Shown here one piece after another: positions 26,477 through 36,700 of a DNA stretch of 64,000 bases. Positions within the stretch are counted from its first letter, which is position 1. Each line of letters begins with the position of its first letter. Source of the stretch: UBA2421 sp002343075 (GTDB taxonomy: Bacteria > Planctomycetota > Phycisphaerae > Tepidisphaerales > Tepidisphaeraceae); the NCBI GenBank assembly GCA_937982565.1, contig CALJLN010000045.1, positions 1-64,000 on the forward strand, given 5' to 3'. A model generated the notes under the pieces. It was not told where the DNA came from. It saw only the letters and a list, made by a program, of their open reading frames with translations, and made no database searches. The translations under genes and the position numbers were made by a program.

Positions 26477-27079
26477 ATGGCTTTTCAACTCATCCAAATC
26501 CTCTTCTGGCTGGCACTGGCGGGGTGGTTTGGGTGCGTGCTGTTCATCGCCGTTGCGGCTCCGGTCATCTTTCGCACGGTGAGGGAGGCCAATCCGGTCT
26601 TGCCCAGCGTGCTGAGCGTGAACATGGAAGGCCAGCACGGCACGCTTCTGGCCGGGACGATCGTATTTAACCTGCTCAGGCGACTCCGCCTCGTGCAGAT
26701 TGCTGCCGCGGGGATTGTATTGGTGTCCATTATAGCACAGGTGTTTTTGATCGATCTCAGCGGCACCAACGGCACCGCGGCCTTGGTTCGCGGGGGTCTT
26801 TTCTTTGCCGCGGTGGGCGTGCTGCTGTTTGATTGGCGAGTCGTTGCGCCGCGAATCGAAGCGTTCCGACAGGAATACCTGGAAAATGCCGACGAACCGG
26901 AGATCGCCAACCCTGCGCGGGAAAAGTTTAACGTCGAGCACGCCCGCAGTGTGACGGCATTGCAGGTGCTGCTTTTCTGCCTGCTGGGGATGATCCTTTT
27001 CAGTGCATCGGTTACGCCCCGGCCGCGCGGCCTGGCGATTGATGTTCCAGCGGGCATTTCCAATGGCGCAACCCGGTAA
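26477..27079 (+). CDS. DUF4149-like four-helix membrane protein
   Basis: A 200-residue integral membrane protein with hydrophobic segments around residues 5-33, 70-93, 103-118 and 159-177. The first segment and the PVIFRTV loop resemble the DUF4149/TMEM205-like family, whose function is unknown. It overlaps the start of the endonuclease III gene by 17 bp, indicating cotranscription. A TACCAT box lies nine bases before the ATG. Confidence 0.6.
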   Translation: MAFQLIQILFWLALAGWFGCVLFIAVAAPVIFRTVREANPVLPSVLSVNMEGQHGTLLAGTIVFNLLRRLRLVQIAAAGIVLVSIIAQVFLIDLSGTNGTAALVRGGLFFAAVGVLLFDWRVVAPRIEAFRQEYLENADEPEIANPAREKFNVEHARSVTALQVLLFCLLGMILFSASVTPRPRGLAIDVPAGISNGATR

Positions 27080-27779
27080 GAAGACGATCGACCGCATCGC
27101 CCGCGTCGCCAAGGTATTGCCGGTGCTCAAGCGGCTCTATCCTGACGCAAAATGCAGCCTCGATCACAGCTCGCCGCTCGAGCTTTTGGTTGCGACTATT
27201 CTCAGCGCGCAATGCACGGATGCCCGCGTGAATATTGTCACAAAGTCGCTCTTCAAGAAGTACAAAAATGCCCGGGCATACGCAGATGCCCCGTCTGCGG
27301 AGCTTGAGAGGGATATTCAATCAACCGGGTTCTTTCGTAACAAGGCCAGAAGCATTCAGGCCATGGCGCGGTCGCTTGTGGAAAGGCATCAGGGCGCAGT
27401 GCCCGAGACGATGGATGAACTCGTCAAGCTCGCCGGCGTGGGTAGAAAGACCGCCAACGTCGTGCTCGGAAACGCGTTCGGGAAGAATGAAGGAGTGACG
27501 GTTGATACCCACGTCACCCGGCTGAGCAACCGGCTCGGATTAACAAGCCACGCGAGCGATGCCGTCATGATCGAGAAAGACCTGATCCCCATTGTCCCGC
27601 GGGAGGATTGGACGATTTGGTCGCACCTGCTCATTCATCACGGCCGGGCGATTTGCGATGCGCGAACCCCCAAGTGCGAAGAATGTGGGTTGCGCGAACA
27701 CTGCCCCACGGGGCCGAAAATCCTGAAAAGCCGCACGTCCGCCCAGAAATCAGAGGCCCGCTCACGACCACGCCGTTGA
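27063..27779 (+). CDS. nth: endonuclease III
   Basis: A 238-residue base-excision-repair glycosylase/AP lyase. The helix-hairpin-helix LAGVGRKTANVVLGNAFG carries the catalytic lysine, VDTHVTRLSNRLGL carries the catalytic aspartate, and the C-terminal cluster loop CDARTPKCEECGLREHC (Cys198, 205, 208, 214; spacing 6-2-5) binds 4Fe-4S. It removes oxidised pyrimidines from DNA. The ATG at 27063 starts inside the upstream gene and matches the family N-terminus. A short basic tail follows the iron-sulfur loop. Confidence 0.95.
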   Translation: MAQPGKKTIDRIARVAKVLPVLKRLYPDAKCSLDHSSPLELLVATILSAQCTDARVNIVTKSLFKKYKNARAYADAPSAELERDIQSTGFFRNKARSIQAMARSLVERHQGAVPETMDELVKLAGVGRKTANVVLGNAFGKNEGVTVDTHVTRLSNRLGLTSHASDAVMIEKDLIPIVPREDWTIWSHLLIHHGRAICDARTPKCEECGLREHCPTGPKILKSRTSAQKSEARSRPRR

Positions 27780-27904
27780 TTTCGCGTGATTTTTGAGGTC
27801 TGAGCGAAAACTTTGAACAAATCGGAGTGACGGACGTCACAATAGTTGGCTAGAATCAATGTTAATCTGCGGGCCGCTGTTAGAGACAGCGTCGCGTAGG
27901 TCAT

Positions 27905-29830
27905 ATGGTCCAGAATGTCATGAGCCGACTCGATCAACACATCGCCTCCGTCCGAAACAAACTTGCGTTGACACAGTTTGTTCACGCGCTGGCGTGGACG
28001 CTGCTGATTCTCGCAACGCTCGTGTTGCTCTACATCGTTGTCAGTCGCCTGTTGCGTGTTGAGCTTCCGCATCAACCTTATCTTCTCTTTGGCGGAGCGG
28101 GTGCCGCGGCGTTGGCGGCGGTGGTGCTGGGGGTGGTTCGTCGGCCCTCCCACGCGGCGGCAGCCGTGGCGATTGATCAGAGACTCGGGCTGAAAGAAAA
28201 GTTTTCCACCGCACTCCAGCTACGCAACGGCAACAATGATGCGTTTGCGCTCGCCGCTATCCGTGATGCCGAGCAGACGGCGCAGAGAGTCGCCGTTAAC
28301 TTCAAACAACATTTTCCATTCAAGTTCCCCGGAGCGACTTATGCCCTGATCGGCGTGACCGCGGCCGCGCTCGCGGCTTTTTATCTGATTCCGACCGATC
28401 TCGATCTCTTTGGAAAGGAAGCCGCACGCGCACAATTGCTGAAGCAAGAGGCGGCAATGAAGGCCGCAGAGGCCCAGGTGAAGAAGGCCCTGGCCACGGT
28501 GGAAGCCGTACCGAAAGCGTCGCAAGATCTAGATGCGGTCAAACAGGCCAAGCTCGATTTGGCCAGCTTGCTCAGGGCACCGATCAAGGACCCTGCGTCG
28601 GCAAATCGTTCGGCGCTCAAGGCATTGCAGGATGTGAATGACGCCGTCAAAAACCAGATCGAAAACCAGCAAAAGTTTGCGGCGGCCCAGAACGACGCCA
28701 AGTTGCTGAAAAACATGGCCCCCGATCCTCAGGACAAAGGCCCCCTGGCCGACGCCCAGCGTGCGATGGCCGCGGGTGAGTTTGCCAAGGCCGCGGACGA
28801 CTTGAAGAAGCTGGTTGAAAACTTTGACAAGCTCGACAACGACCAGCAGCAGCAGGCGAGTCAGCAGATGCAGAAACTGGCCCAGCAATTGCAGCAGGCC
28901 GCGCAGAATCCTCAGCAAATGCAGCAGATGCAGCAACAACTGCAGCAGCAACTCGGATTGAATCAACAGCAGGCGCAGCAAATGGCCCAGCAGATGCAGC
29001 AGGCGGCGCAGGGCAACCCGCAGGCCCAGCAGCAGTTGCAACAGATGGCTCAGCAGATGATGCAACAATTGAACAATGGGCAGGGACCCAACCAGCAGCA
29101 GCAACAGCAGATCCAGCAGATGATGCAGCAGATGCAGGCGCAAATGGGCAACCAGCAGGCGCAGCAGCAGATGGCGCAGGCCATGCAGCAAATGGCACAG
29201 GCCATGCAGCAGGCGGCGCAGGCCCAGCAGGGTCAACAGCCTGGCCAGCAACCGCAGCCGGGTGAAGCCGGGCAGCAGCAAATGCAGCAGGCCATGCAGC
29301 AGATGCAGCAACAGCTCGATCAGATGGAAGCCGTCGCCCAGGACGCCCAGCAGCTCGCCGACGCACAGGCCGGGCTTGATCAGGCAATGCAGGAGGCGGC
29401 GGGCATGTGCAATGGCGAGGGTGAAGGTGAAGGCGGGCAAGCCGGCAATGGCGGGCAGTGGCGCGAAGGCGACCCGAATCGCATGGGCAACAATGGCGAT
29501 GGCATGGGCGGCGCAGGCATCGCCGCCGGAGATCGATCGGCCAAGCAGCAGGCGCCATTTGGCGTCAAACGAGAAACGGCCCCAAGTCAAAACACTAAAG
29601 ACGGACGTCTCCTCGCCTCGATTTACATTAAGGACAACAAGCCCATCAAAGGCAGCGGCAAGGCAGAGCTAAGGGACGTCGCCGCCGCAGCCGAGCAGGA
29701 AGCAGCCGATGAAGTCGATACCGATCGCGTCGGTCGAGGCGCACAGAATGTCGTCAAGGACTATTTCGGCTCCCTGAGCAAAGAAGAAGAGCCCGCCGCC
29801 CCGACGGAACCCGCACCGCTGCCGAAGTGA
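27905..29830 (+). CDS. membrane-anchored glutamine-rich protein (DUF4175-like layout)
   Basis: A 641-residue protein. Two hydrophobic segments near the N-terminus (about 28-47 and 61-79) and a third at about 145-160 anchor it in the membrane. Residues about 160-300 are a charged, probably coiled-coil region (AEAQVKKALATVEAVPKAS, ALKALQDVNDAVKNQIENQQ). Residues about 315-480 are almost pure Gln/Met/Ala, built of QQMQQ units, followed by a Gly/Asn-rich linker and a charged C-terminus. The layout recalls DUF4175 proteins of MoxR/VWA clusters. I cannot assign a function. The Gln run may be a flexible or self-associating extracytoplasmic domain. Confidence 0.6.
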   Translation: MVQNVMSRLDQHIASVRNKLALTQFVHALAWTLLILATLVLLYIVVSRLLRVELPHQPYLLFGGAGAAALAAVVLGVVRRPSHAAAAVAIDQRLGLKEKFSTALQLRNGNNDAFALAAIRDAEQTAQRVAVNFKQHFPFKFPGATYALIGVTAAALAAFYLIPTDLDLFGKEAARAQLLKQEAAMKAAEAQVKKALATVEAVPKASQDLDAVKQAKLDLASLLRAPIKDPASANRSALKALQDVNDAVKNQIENQQKFAAAQNDAKLLKNMAPDPQDKGPLADAQRAMAAGEFAKAADDLKKLVENFDKLDNDQQQQASQQMQKLAQQLQQAAQNPQQMQQMQQQLQQQLGLNQQQAQQMAQQMQQAAQGNPQAQQQLQQMAQQMMQQLNNGQGPNQQQQQQIQQMMQQMQAQMGNQQAQQQMAQAMQQMAQAMQQAAQAQQGQQPGQQPQPGEAGQQQMQQAMQQMQQQLDQMEAVAQDAQQLADAQAGLDQAMQEAAGMCNGEGEGEGGQAGNGGQWREGDPNRMGNNGDGMGGAGIAAGDRSAKQQAPFGVKRETAPSQNTKDGRLLASIYIKDNKPIKGSGKAELRDVAAAAEQEAADEVDTDRVGRGAQNVVKDYFGSLSKEEEPAAPTEPAPLPK

Positions 29831-29849
29831 CGCTGGATACCAGAATCTC

Positions 29850-29945
29850 AAAACCAGAAATCTGAATCAATGACGAGAACCGAATGACGAATGACGAGCG
29901 GCAACTTCGAGCCTCGGAATTGATTCGTCATTCCGGTTCCCTCTT
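29850..29945. repeat. GAATCAATGACGA..CCGAATGACGAATG repeat, copy 2
   Basis: Closely matches 26327-26375 over the first 49 bp and continues with GAATTGATTCGTCATTCCGG, which is complementary to the first half. The whole is therefore an imperfect inverted repeat ending just before the start of the next gene. Confidence 0.65.
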
Positions 29946-29949
29946 TCGG

Positions 29950-30897
29950 ATGTTAACCAACCTGTGTTTAGCCGTGTTCATCTGTGGCTCGCTTTCCTGC
30001 GACCGGGCCGACAAACCAAGCCAACTCACGCTTTACACGAGCATCGACGAACCGATCGCCCGGCCGATTATTGAGCAGTTTGAGAAAGAGACTGGCATTG
30101 ACGTCGTAATCATCGGCGATACCGAAGCCAATAAGTCCGTCGGCCTCGCCGAACGCCTGCGCGCCGAACGGAATCGCCCGCGGTGCGATGTGTGGTGGGG
30201 GAATGAGCCGTTTCACACGATTAACCTGGCACGTGAAGGTTTGTTCCAGCCGTACGAGTCGCCCAGCGCCGCCGACGTGCCGGCGATGTACCGCGACCCG
30301 CAGCACCGCTGGGCGGGGAATGGGCTGAGGGCGCGGGTGATCGTGTGGGCTGAGGGCAAAGAGCCTCGGGGCGAGTTCAGTCTCGCTGAGAGGCGATTCG
30401 CGATCGCACGTCCGACGGCGGGGACAACCGCAGGCTACTTCGCCGCGCTCTACACGATCAAAGGGCAAGAGTTCGGCGATGAGTTTGTGCGACGACTCGG
30501 TCGCCCGACACTGCTCGGAGGCAACGGCCCGGTCGCCGAAGCGGTTGGCCGGGGCGAGTTCGATGTCGGCTGGACCGACAACGATGATGCCGCCAATGTT
30601 CTGCGCAACGGCGGAAGGCTGTCGGTGGGCTTTGCGGGTTCGGGCACACTCATGATCCCGACAACCGTGGCGCTGGTGGCGAATCGCCCTGAAAATGGGA
30701 ATGCGAGGAAGCTCGTCGATTTTCTTTTGAGCCGTGGAGTGGAGAACGAGTTGATCCACGCCCAGTTTGCCGGCTGGAGCATCTGCGGAGGCGAGGGCCA
30801 GCCGGCGGCATTGCAGATTGATTACGAGGAAGTTGCCAAGCAGATGCCTGAAGCCGTCCGCAGAGCGACGGCGATCCTCGAAGGAAGAGAGCCGTGA
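29950..30897 (+). CDS. iron-type ABC transporter substrate-binding lipoprotein
   Basis: A 315-residue family-1 solute-binding protein of the ferric-iron (FbpA/AfuA) type. A short lipoprotein signal is followed by Cys17; the mature part begins LTLYTSIDEPIARPIIEQFEKETGIDV, then CDVWWGNEPF, and later TAGYFAALYTIKG and GEFDVGWTDNDDA. It would bind a cation or small anion in the periplasm for the permease encoded next. In-frame ATGs upstream (29884) lie inside the intergenic repeat and give no signal peptide. The signal peptide itself is written in a TGTGTTTAGCCGTGTTCATC repeat (see findings). Confidence 0.82.
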   Translation: MLTNLCLAVFICGSLSCDRADKPSQLTLYTSIDEPIARPIIEQFEKETGIDVVIIGDTEANKSVGLAERLRAERNRPRCDVWWGNEPFHTINLAREGLFQPYESPSAADVPAMYRDPQHRWAGNGLRARVIVWAEGKEPRGEFSLAERRFAIARPTAGTTAGYFAALYTIKGQEFGDEFVRRLGRPTLLGGNGPVAEAVGRGEFDVGWTDNDDAANVLRNGGRLSVGFAGSGTLMIPTTVALVANRPENGNARKLVDFLLSRGVENELIHAQFAGWSICGGEGQPAALQIDYEEVAKQMPEAVRRATAILEGREP

Positions 30898-30945
30898 TAC
30901 ACCCTCGCCCGGGGAGCCAGGAGAGAGTGCAGAGGGAGTGGCGGA

Positions 30946-32556
30946 ATGAAGTTTCGGGCGTCATCTGCCTTTAGTTTCCTCTTCTACTCGGCTGTGGCGG
31001 TCTGCTTCGTCGCGCCGCTTGCCTGGGTGGGATTGACGCTGCTCGCGGAGCCTGCCGCGTGGAGTGAGTTGTGGTTGGATGCCTTCCGACTGCGCTTGCT
31101 GGGGCGTACACTTTTCTACAACTCGCTCGTTGCGATGATCGCGACAATCATTGCCATCCCGGCCGCGGTGGCGCTGGGGCGGGGCCGTGGGACGGTTTCG
31201 CGCGGGCTTGTGTTGTTCCTGCCGGTGTCGCTCCTTCTGCCGTCGATCGCATTCGAGTACGGATGGAAGCAAGCGCTACTGCTCGGCGGGGTGTTTCCCT
31301 CTCCGCAGTCGGTCGGCGATGTCGCGCGGTGTATCTGGACGCTCGCTGCATGGCTCTGGCCGATTCCCGCCTGCATTGGCGCGATTGTGTTGCGACGGTT
31401 TGACGTAAGCATCCTGGAACAGAGCGCGATCGATGGTGTACTCAACCGGTTTACCCTGCGAGTGCTCATCAGGCCGCTGCTCGCCGGAGCGGCGATCGTG
31501 CTTCTGCTGGCATCGCAGGAGTTTGCCGTGTTCGAGCCAAGCGGCATCAGCGTGGTGGCGACGGAAGTGCGCATGGTCTTTGATACCGGTGCCTACTCGT
31601 CTTCAACCAACCCGATTACGCAAGTCTTTGGCGCCGGCGGGGGTGAGGCGATCGGCGCGCCCAGCCAATCTGCACGCTCGGCAGCGGCGATCGTCACGGC
31701 GATGCCTCTGGCGGCCACCACTGTGCTGATTGCCGCATTGGCCTGGTGGGCTTCTCGCAGGCTGGCGGTTGAAGGCGAACTGCACGTCGGCCGTCGTCCG
31801 ACGGTCCTCCGCGCGCCGCGGTGGAGTGTAATCGCTGGTTATCTGGTGATTGGAATCACAAGCGGCCTGCCGCTGGTGGCGCTTCTGGTCGCGCACAAGA
31901 GTGGGTTTAGCCCGCAGAAGGTGTGGGCGACTTTCTCGCCGCAGGTGATCGGATCGATTTTCCTGGCCACCATGACGATGACAGTCTCAATTGCGATGGC
32001 GCTGTTTCAGCTTGCCCGGCCGCGCCGTGGAATGATCGCGCTCGCGGCGGTCTGTTTTCTGCTCGGCGGGCAGATGCTGGCGATCGGGCTGATTCGACTC
32101 TTTAACCGCAACATTACGGCGTTCATCTATGATTCATTTGCGATTGCGGTACTGGCCTATGCCGCTCGCTTCGGATGGCTCGCACTGGCGGCGGGGGGAA
32201 TGACCTGGCAACGAGGGTGGGTGTCGTTGCGCGAACTAGCAGCGATCGATGGCGCATCGCCCGGCCAAACGCTTCGCAGCGTGGTGCTCCCGCTCGCATG
32301 GCCCGTTCTGCTGGCGGCGGGCTTGCTTGTCGCCGTGCTGAGTCTCACTGAGGTTGCGGCGACTGTGCTCCTTAGCCCGCAGAATCCGCAGCCACTCGTG
32401 CCAATGCTGCTGCAATGGGTACACCTTCAGCGGTATGATGCGATGATCGAGGGAACGCTGCTCCTATCCTGCGTTGTCAGTTGTCTGGCAGTACTTGCAG
32501 TGGTGCTGGGCGCTTTTGGCCGGAGGGCGTTCTCTGCGCTGGCCAAGTCGCCATGA
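30946..32556 (+). CDS. iron-type ABC transporter permease (double-domain)
   Basis: A 536-residue polytopic protein with about 12 membrane segments in two halves, as in FbpB-type permeases. Each half has an EAA-like loop: EQSAIDGVLNRFTLRVLIRPLL in the first and ELAAIDGASPGQTLRSVVLPLAWP in the second. It partners the lipoprotein gene 48 bp upstream. No ATPase gene follows, so an ATP-binding subunit must come from elsewhere or be lost. GGGAG lies about nine bases before the ATG. Confidence 0.88.
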   Translation: MKFRASSAFSFLFYSAVAVCFVAPLAWVGLTLLAEPAAWSELWLDAFRLRLLGRTLFYNSLVAMIATIIAIPAAVALGRGRGTVSRGLVLFLPVSLLLPSIAFEYGWKQALLLGGVFPSPQSVGDVARCIWTLAAWLWPIPACIGAIVLRRFDVSILEQSAIDGVLNRFTLRVLIRPLLAGAAIVLLLASQEFAVFEPSGISVVATEVRMVFDTGAYSSSTNPITQVFGAGGGEAIGAPSQSARSAAAIVTAMPLAATTVLIAALAWWASRRLAVEGELHVGRRPTVLRAPRWSVIAGYLVIGITSGLPLVALLVAHKSGFSPQKVWATFSPQVIGSIFLATMTMTVSIAMALFQLARPRRGMIALAAVCFLLGGQMLAIGLIRLFNRNITAFIYDSFAIAVLAYAARFGWLALAAGGMTWQRGWVSLRELAAIDGASPGQTLRSVVLPLAWPVLLAAGLLVAVLSLTEVAATVLLSPQNPQPLVPMLLQWVHLQRYDAMIEGTLLLSCVVSCLAVLAVVLGAFGRRAFSALAKSP

Positions 32557-32679
32557 CGAATGCTGGTGCAAGCCGGCTGAATGCGGGGTCGTGTTCGAAT
32601 GGGCATAGGCGCAGTACCGAGTGCTGAGGTAAAGCAAGAAGTGAGATTTCAGAGGCGAAAACGAACCCGCGAATGTCTT

Positions 32680-33627
32680 ATGGTTTGCTCGGCGCGACGG
32701 CGTTTCCGGGTCGTTTTTCGCTGCTCTGCGCTTGCCTGGAGGAGCCTTAGCGTATTGCTTCTTCTCGCTGGCTGCAGAGACAGGGACCTGCCGCAGGCTA
32801 TTTGGCTCTCCACTGGAACAGGCCCGGCGCAGGTGGTCTACCCACGGGCAATTGCCTATGACGCCCCGCGGGATCAGTTTGTCGTTGTCGATCGCATGGC
32901 GCGCGTGCAGCGAATCGACCGCGATGGCCAGTTTGTCGCCGGCTGGCGCATGCCGGATTACATGATGGGCAAACCTGTGGGCGTGAGCGTGGGGCCTGAT
33001 GGAAATATCTATGTGCCCGATACGCATTACCAGCGGATCATGGTCTACTCGCCGGACGGTCATTTGCTGCGGCAGTGGGGAGCGCCGGGCAAGGAAGACG
33101 GTCAGTTTATCTTCCCGACAGACGTCGCTTTCGATGATCGTGGGCGAGTGTATGTCAGCGAGTACGGCGATCACGATCGGATACAGATTTTTGATATGCA
33201 GGGGAACTACCTGGCCCAGTTTGGGCAGTTCGGGGACGGTGAAGCGGCGTTTTCGCGTCCGCAATCGATCGCGATCGTCGGTGATACGGTGTATCTGGCC
33301 GATTCGTGTAATCATCGAATTGGCGTCTGGAAGACCGACGGGCGTTTCGTCAAAAACATCGGCACAGTCGGCACGGCGGCGGGGGAGTTTCGATTTCCGT
33401 ACGGGCTTGATGTTTCACCCGACGGCAAGCTGCTCGTGACCGAGTTTGGCAACAATCGGGTGCAGGTGATCGATCCAGAAAGCGGCAAGAGCGTATTACA
33501 ATGGGGTCGTGCCGGTCGCCAGCCGGGCGAGTTGGCCTATCCCTGGGCGGCGGTGACTGACAAGCGTGGCAGAGTGGTGATTGTCGATGCGGGTAACAAT
33601 CGATTGCAGGTATTGCAGCGCAGATAA
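32680..33627 (+). CDS. NHL-repeat beta-propeller lipoprotein
   Basis: About 315 residues. A basic N-terminus and hydrophobic LSVLLLLAGC give a lipoprotein signal. The mature part is a six-bladed NHL propeller: repeats such as PVGVSVGPDGNIYVPDTHYQRIMVYSPDG, FPTDVAFDDRGRVYVSEYG, RPQSIAIVGDTVYLADSCNHRIGVW and PYGLDVSPDGKLLVTEFGNNRVQVI. Such proteins act as surface or periplasmic binding scaffolds. The start is uncertain: the frame is open upstream to 32581, but the ATG at 32680 begins closest to the signal peptide. Confidence 0.75.
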   Translation: MVCSARRRFRVVFRCSALAWRSLSVLLLLAGCRDRDLPQAIWLSTGTGPAQVVYPRAIAYDAPRDQFVVVDRMARVQRIDRDGQFVAGWRMPDYMMGKPVGVSVGPDGNIYVPDTHYQRIMVYSPDGHLLRQWGAPGKEDGQFIFPTDVAFDDRGRVYVSEYGDHDRIQIFDMQGNYLAQFGQFGDGEAAFSRPQSIAIVGDTVYLADSCNHRIGVWKTDGRFVKNIGTVGTAAGEFRFPYGLDVSPDGKLLVTEFGNNRVQVIDPESGKSVLQWGRAGRQPGELAYPWAAVTDKRGRVVIVDAGNNRLQVLQRR

Positions 33628-33799
33628 CGGCTACCCCGTGTTCGCAGGCAAAGCTCTGGAGGATGCGCAGGCTGGTCGGGAACGGAGGGATGATCGGTTG
33701 ATTTCTGTATGCTGAGGTGCTTCTGGATCGCAGATTGGGTGGTGCCTCGGGTTCGTTTTTAATTCGCTTCGATGTCGCTTAGCATTTCCACGTCGCCGT

Positions 33800-36700
33800 A
33801 TGCCGATTTCACTTGAGTACATGTCCTGGCTGCAGGCGGTTGGCCTGTTTGCTCTGCTGGCTACGCCGGTGGTGTTGCTTGGCATTCGGTCGCTTGTGGG
33901 CTTGGGGCCGGTGCGCAGGTGGGTTGCGGTCGGTACGCGGCTGGCGGTGCTGCTGCTGATGGTGCTGATTCTGGCTGGTGCGCGTTGGCAGAAGATCAAT
34001 CGGACAGTCGAAGTCATGGTGCTTCGCGATGTGAGCGACAGCACACTCAATGTCACCAGCTTTCCGGGTGATTCCCTGCAAAAGTCTATCGAGGACTTCT
34101 TGCGGTCGGCGGCCGATTCAAAACTGAAGCGGCCGGATGACCGCATCGGGGTGATCAGTTTTCATAGCCAGTCGCTGATCGACGCCATACCCAACACATG
34201 GCTCGCCCTCGATGCGCGGCCGATCCGCGACCCCGGGAATGGCACCGATCTCGCCAGCGCCATTCAACTGGGCCTAGCCACGCTCGGCAAGGATAGCATG
34301 CACCGGATGGTGCTAATGTGGGATGGAAACTCGAACACCGGCGATATTGAGCAGGCGGTGGCGGCGGCGACGAGCGCAGGGGTGCCCATCGACGTGATGC
34401 CGCTGAAGTACGATGTGGCCAGTGAGGTATTGCTGGACACATTCAACGCGCCCACTTGGAAACGTGAAAATGAGCCTTTTACCATGCAGGTGATTCTACG
34501 TTCGACCAACCTCGGCCCGGTAACCGGCAAGCTGACGGTGCTGCATCAGGGTGTGCCGATGGACCTCGATCCGGAGACACCGGGCGTGCAGTCGGGCCGC
34601 ATTGTCACGCTTCAGAACGGACTGAACCGTGAGCCGGTGCGAGTACCCGGCTTGCAGAGCGCAGGCGTGCATCAATTTAAGGCTTCATTTGAGGCACCCA
34701 ATGTGAGCGCAACCGTCGCCGGTGCGGGGGGGCTGCCGGCTGGCAATGTGGGTGGTTCTCCGCCGCAGGGGGACACACTCACCCAGAACAACGTCGGCAG
34801 CGCATTTACCTTCGTCCGCGGGAAGGGGAAGGTGCTTTACATCGATAACGTCCCCAACGGCGCTGGCCAGACGCTCCGCAGCGCGCTCATCGATGAGGGC
34901 ATTAACATTGAGGCCGGGCGCACGACGGTTGACCAGTTTCCGAATGATATTGTTGAGCTACAGAATTACGACGCCGTGATCCTGGCCAATGTACCCCGTG
35001 GCAGTGGGGGGCTGAGCGAGGATCAGCAGAAAATGCTGGCAAGCTATGTCCACGATATGGGCGGCGGGCTGGTGATGGTAGGGGGAGACGAATCGTTCGG
35101 TGCCGGCGGGTGGCAGGGATCGCGCCTTGAAGAAGTCCTGCCCGTCAGTATGGATGTGCCGGCGCAACGGCAGATTCCCAAAGGGGCGCTGGTGCTGGTG
35201 ATGCACTCTTGCGAAATGCCAAACGGCAACTATTGGGGCGAGCAATGTGCCATCAAGGCAACCGAAACGCTCAGCAGCCGCGATGAAGTGGGTGTCTTAA
35301 GCTATGCATGGCAAGGCCCCGGCGGCGGGGGAAGCCAGTGGGATTTTCCCTTGCAGCAGAAGGGCGATGGCAGCAAAGTCATCGCCGCGATCAAGAAAAT
35401 GCAGCTAGGCGACATGCCCAGCTTCGACGACATGCTGAATGTCGCCATCAACGGCCGAGATGGCAATCCGGGGTTGAAGCAATCCGATGCGCGTCAGAAA
35501 CATATCATCGTCATCAGCGATGGTGATCCGCAGGCGCCGCGCCAAGATCTGATTGACGATTGCATCAAGAACAAGATCAGTATCACGACTATCACGGTCT
35601 TTCCCCACATGGGCGACCCGGATGGTCTCCCGCCGACCATGAAATCCATGGCTCAGCAAACCAAGGGCCGATTTTATGGCCCGATTAACCAGAATCCTGG
35701 CCAGTTACCGCAAATCTTTATCAAAGAGGCCACGGTTGTGCGCCGCAGCCTGATCCACGAGGAGAAAGAGGGTATTCCGCTTAAACTCTCCGATGCAGGA
35801 AGTGAGCTTATCAAGGGGTTGCCGTCATTCGACCCCATCTTCGGGCTGGTGTTGACGACGCGAAAGCCCAACCCGCAGATTGAAGTGCCCCTGGTCGCGG
35901 GGAAGAACAATGATCCCCTCCTGGCCTACTGGCAAAGCGGGCTGGGGCGCACGGCGGTGTTTACGAGCGACGCGCACAGTCGGTGGTTGGCGAACTGGAC
36001 TGGCAGCGCGATGTATAACAAGTTCTGGAGTCAGGTCGTGCGATCGGTTGCGCGCCCGCCGATGAGCAGCGACTTTGAGGTGAATACGGTGCCAATCGGT
36101 GGCAACAAGGGGCGCATCACGGTGGAGGCGTTGGGGAAAGACAATGCGTTCCTCAATTTCTTATCGATTAATGCGAATGTCGTCAGCCCCAACCCAAACG
36201 CCCCGCCGATGCAAGTTCGGCTGACGCAAACGGGGCCGGGGACATATGCAGGTGAGTTTGACGCCGCCGACCCGGGAAATTACGTCGCAGTGCTGAACTA
36301 TCGGGGCGCCCGGGAAGGAAGTGGGGGCATGCTACTCAGCGGGATGGTGGTCAACACCTCACCGGAACTGCGCGACCTCAAGAGTAATGAAGCGGCGATA
36401 GAGAGAATCCGCGCCGCAACCGGCGGGAGAATGCTAGCGCCGTTTGACGCCGCCAACGCTAACTTCTTTGCCAGAGAGGGTTTACGGCCAAGCATTTCGC
36501 CACAGCCGATATGGGATCGATTACTCCTTGTCTTGCTCGCGCTCATTCTCCTCGACGTCGCGGTGCGAAGAATCGCCTGGGATTGGCTGGCGACGAAGAA
36601 TCTTGCGTACAGGGGCGCGGGTTGGATCCGGTCTTTCACCGCCGCGAGGAACATCGAATCGCGGCAGACGCTGGATGCCCTGCAACGCATCAAGCTTGAG

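Noticed and set aside
28529..29590. Long Leu-rich minus-strand frame of 353 codons, and a second Ala/Pro-rich one of 303 codons
   Set aside because: They are antisense to the Gln-rich tract. CAG/CAA codons read backwards as CTG/TTG or as Ala/Cys-rich codons, which explains the composition. No start signals are present.
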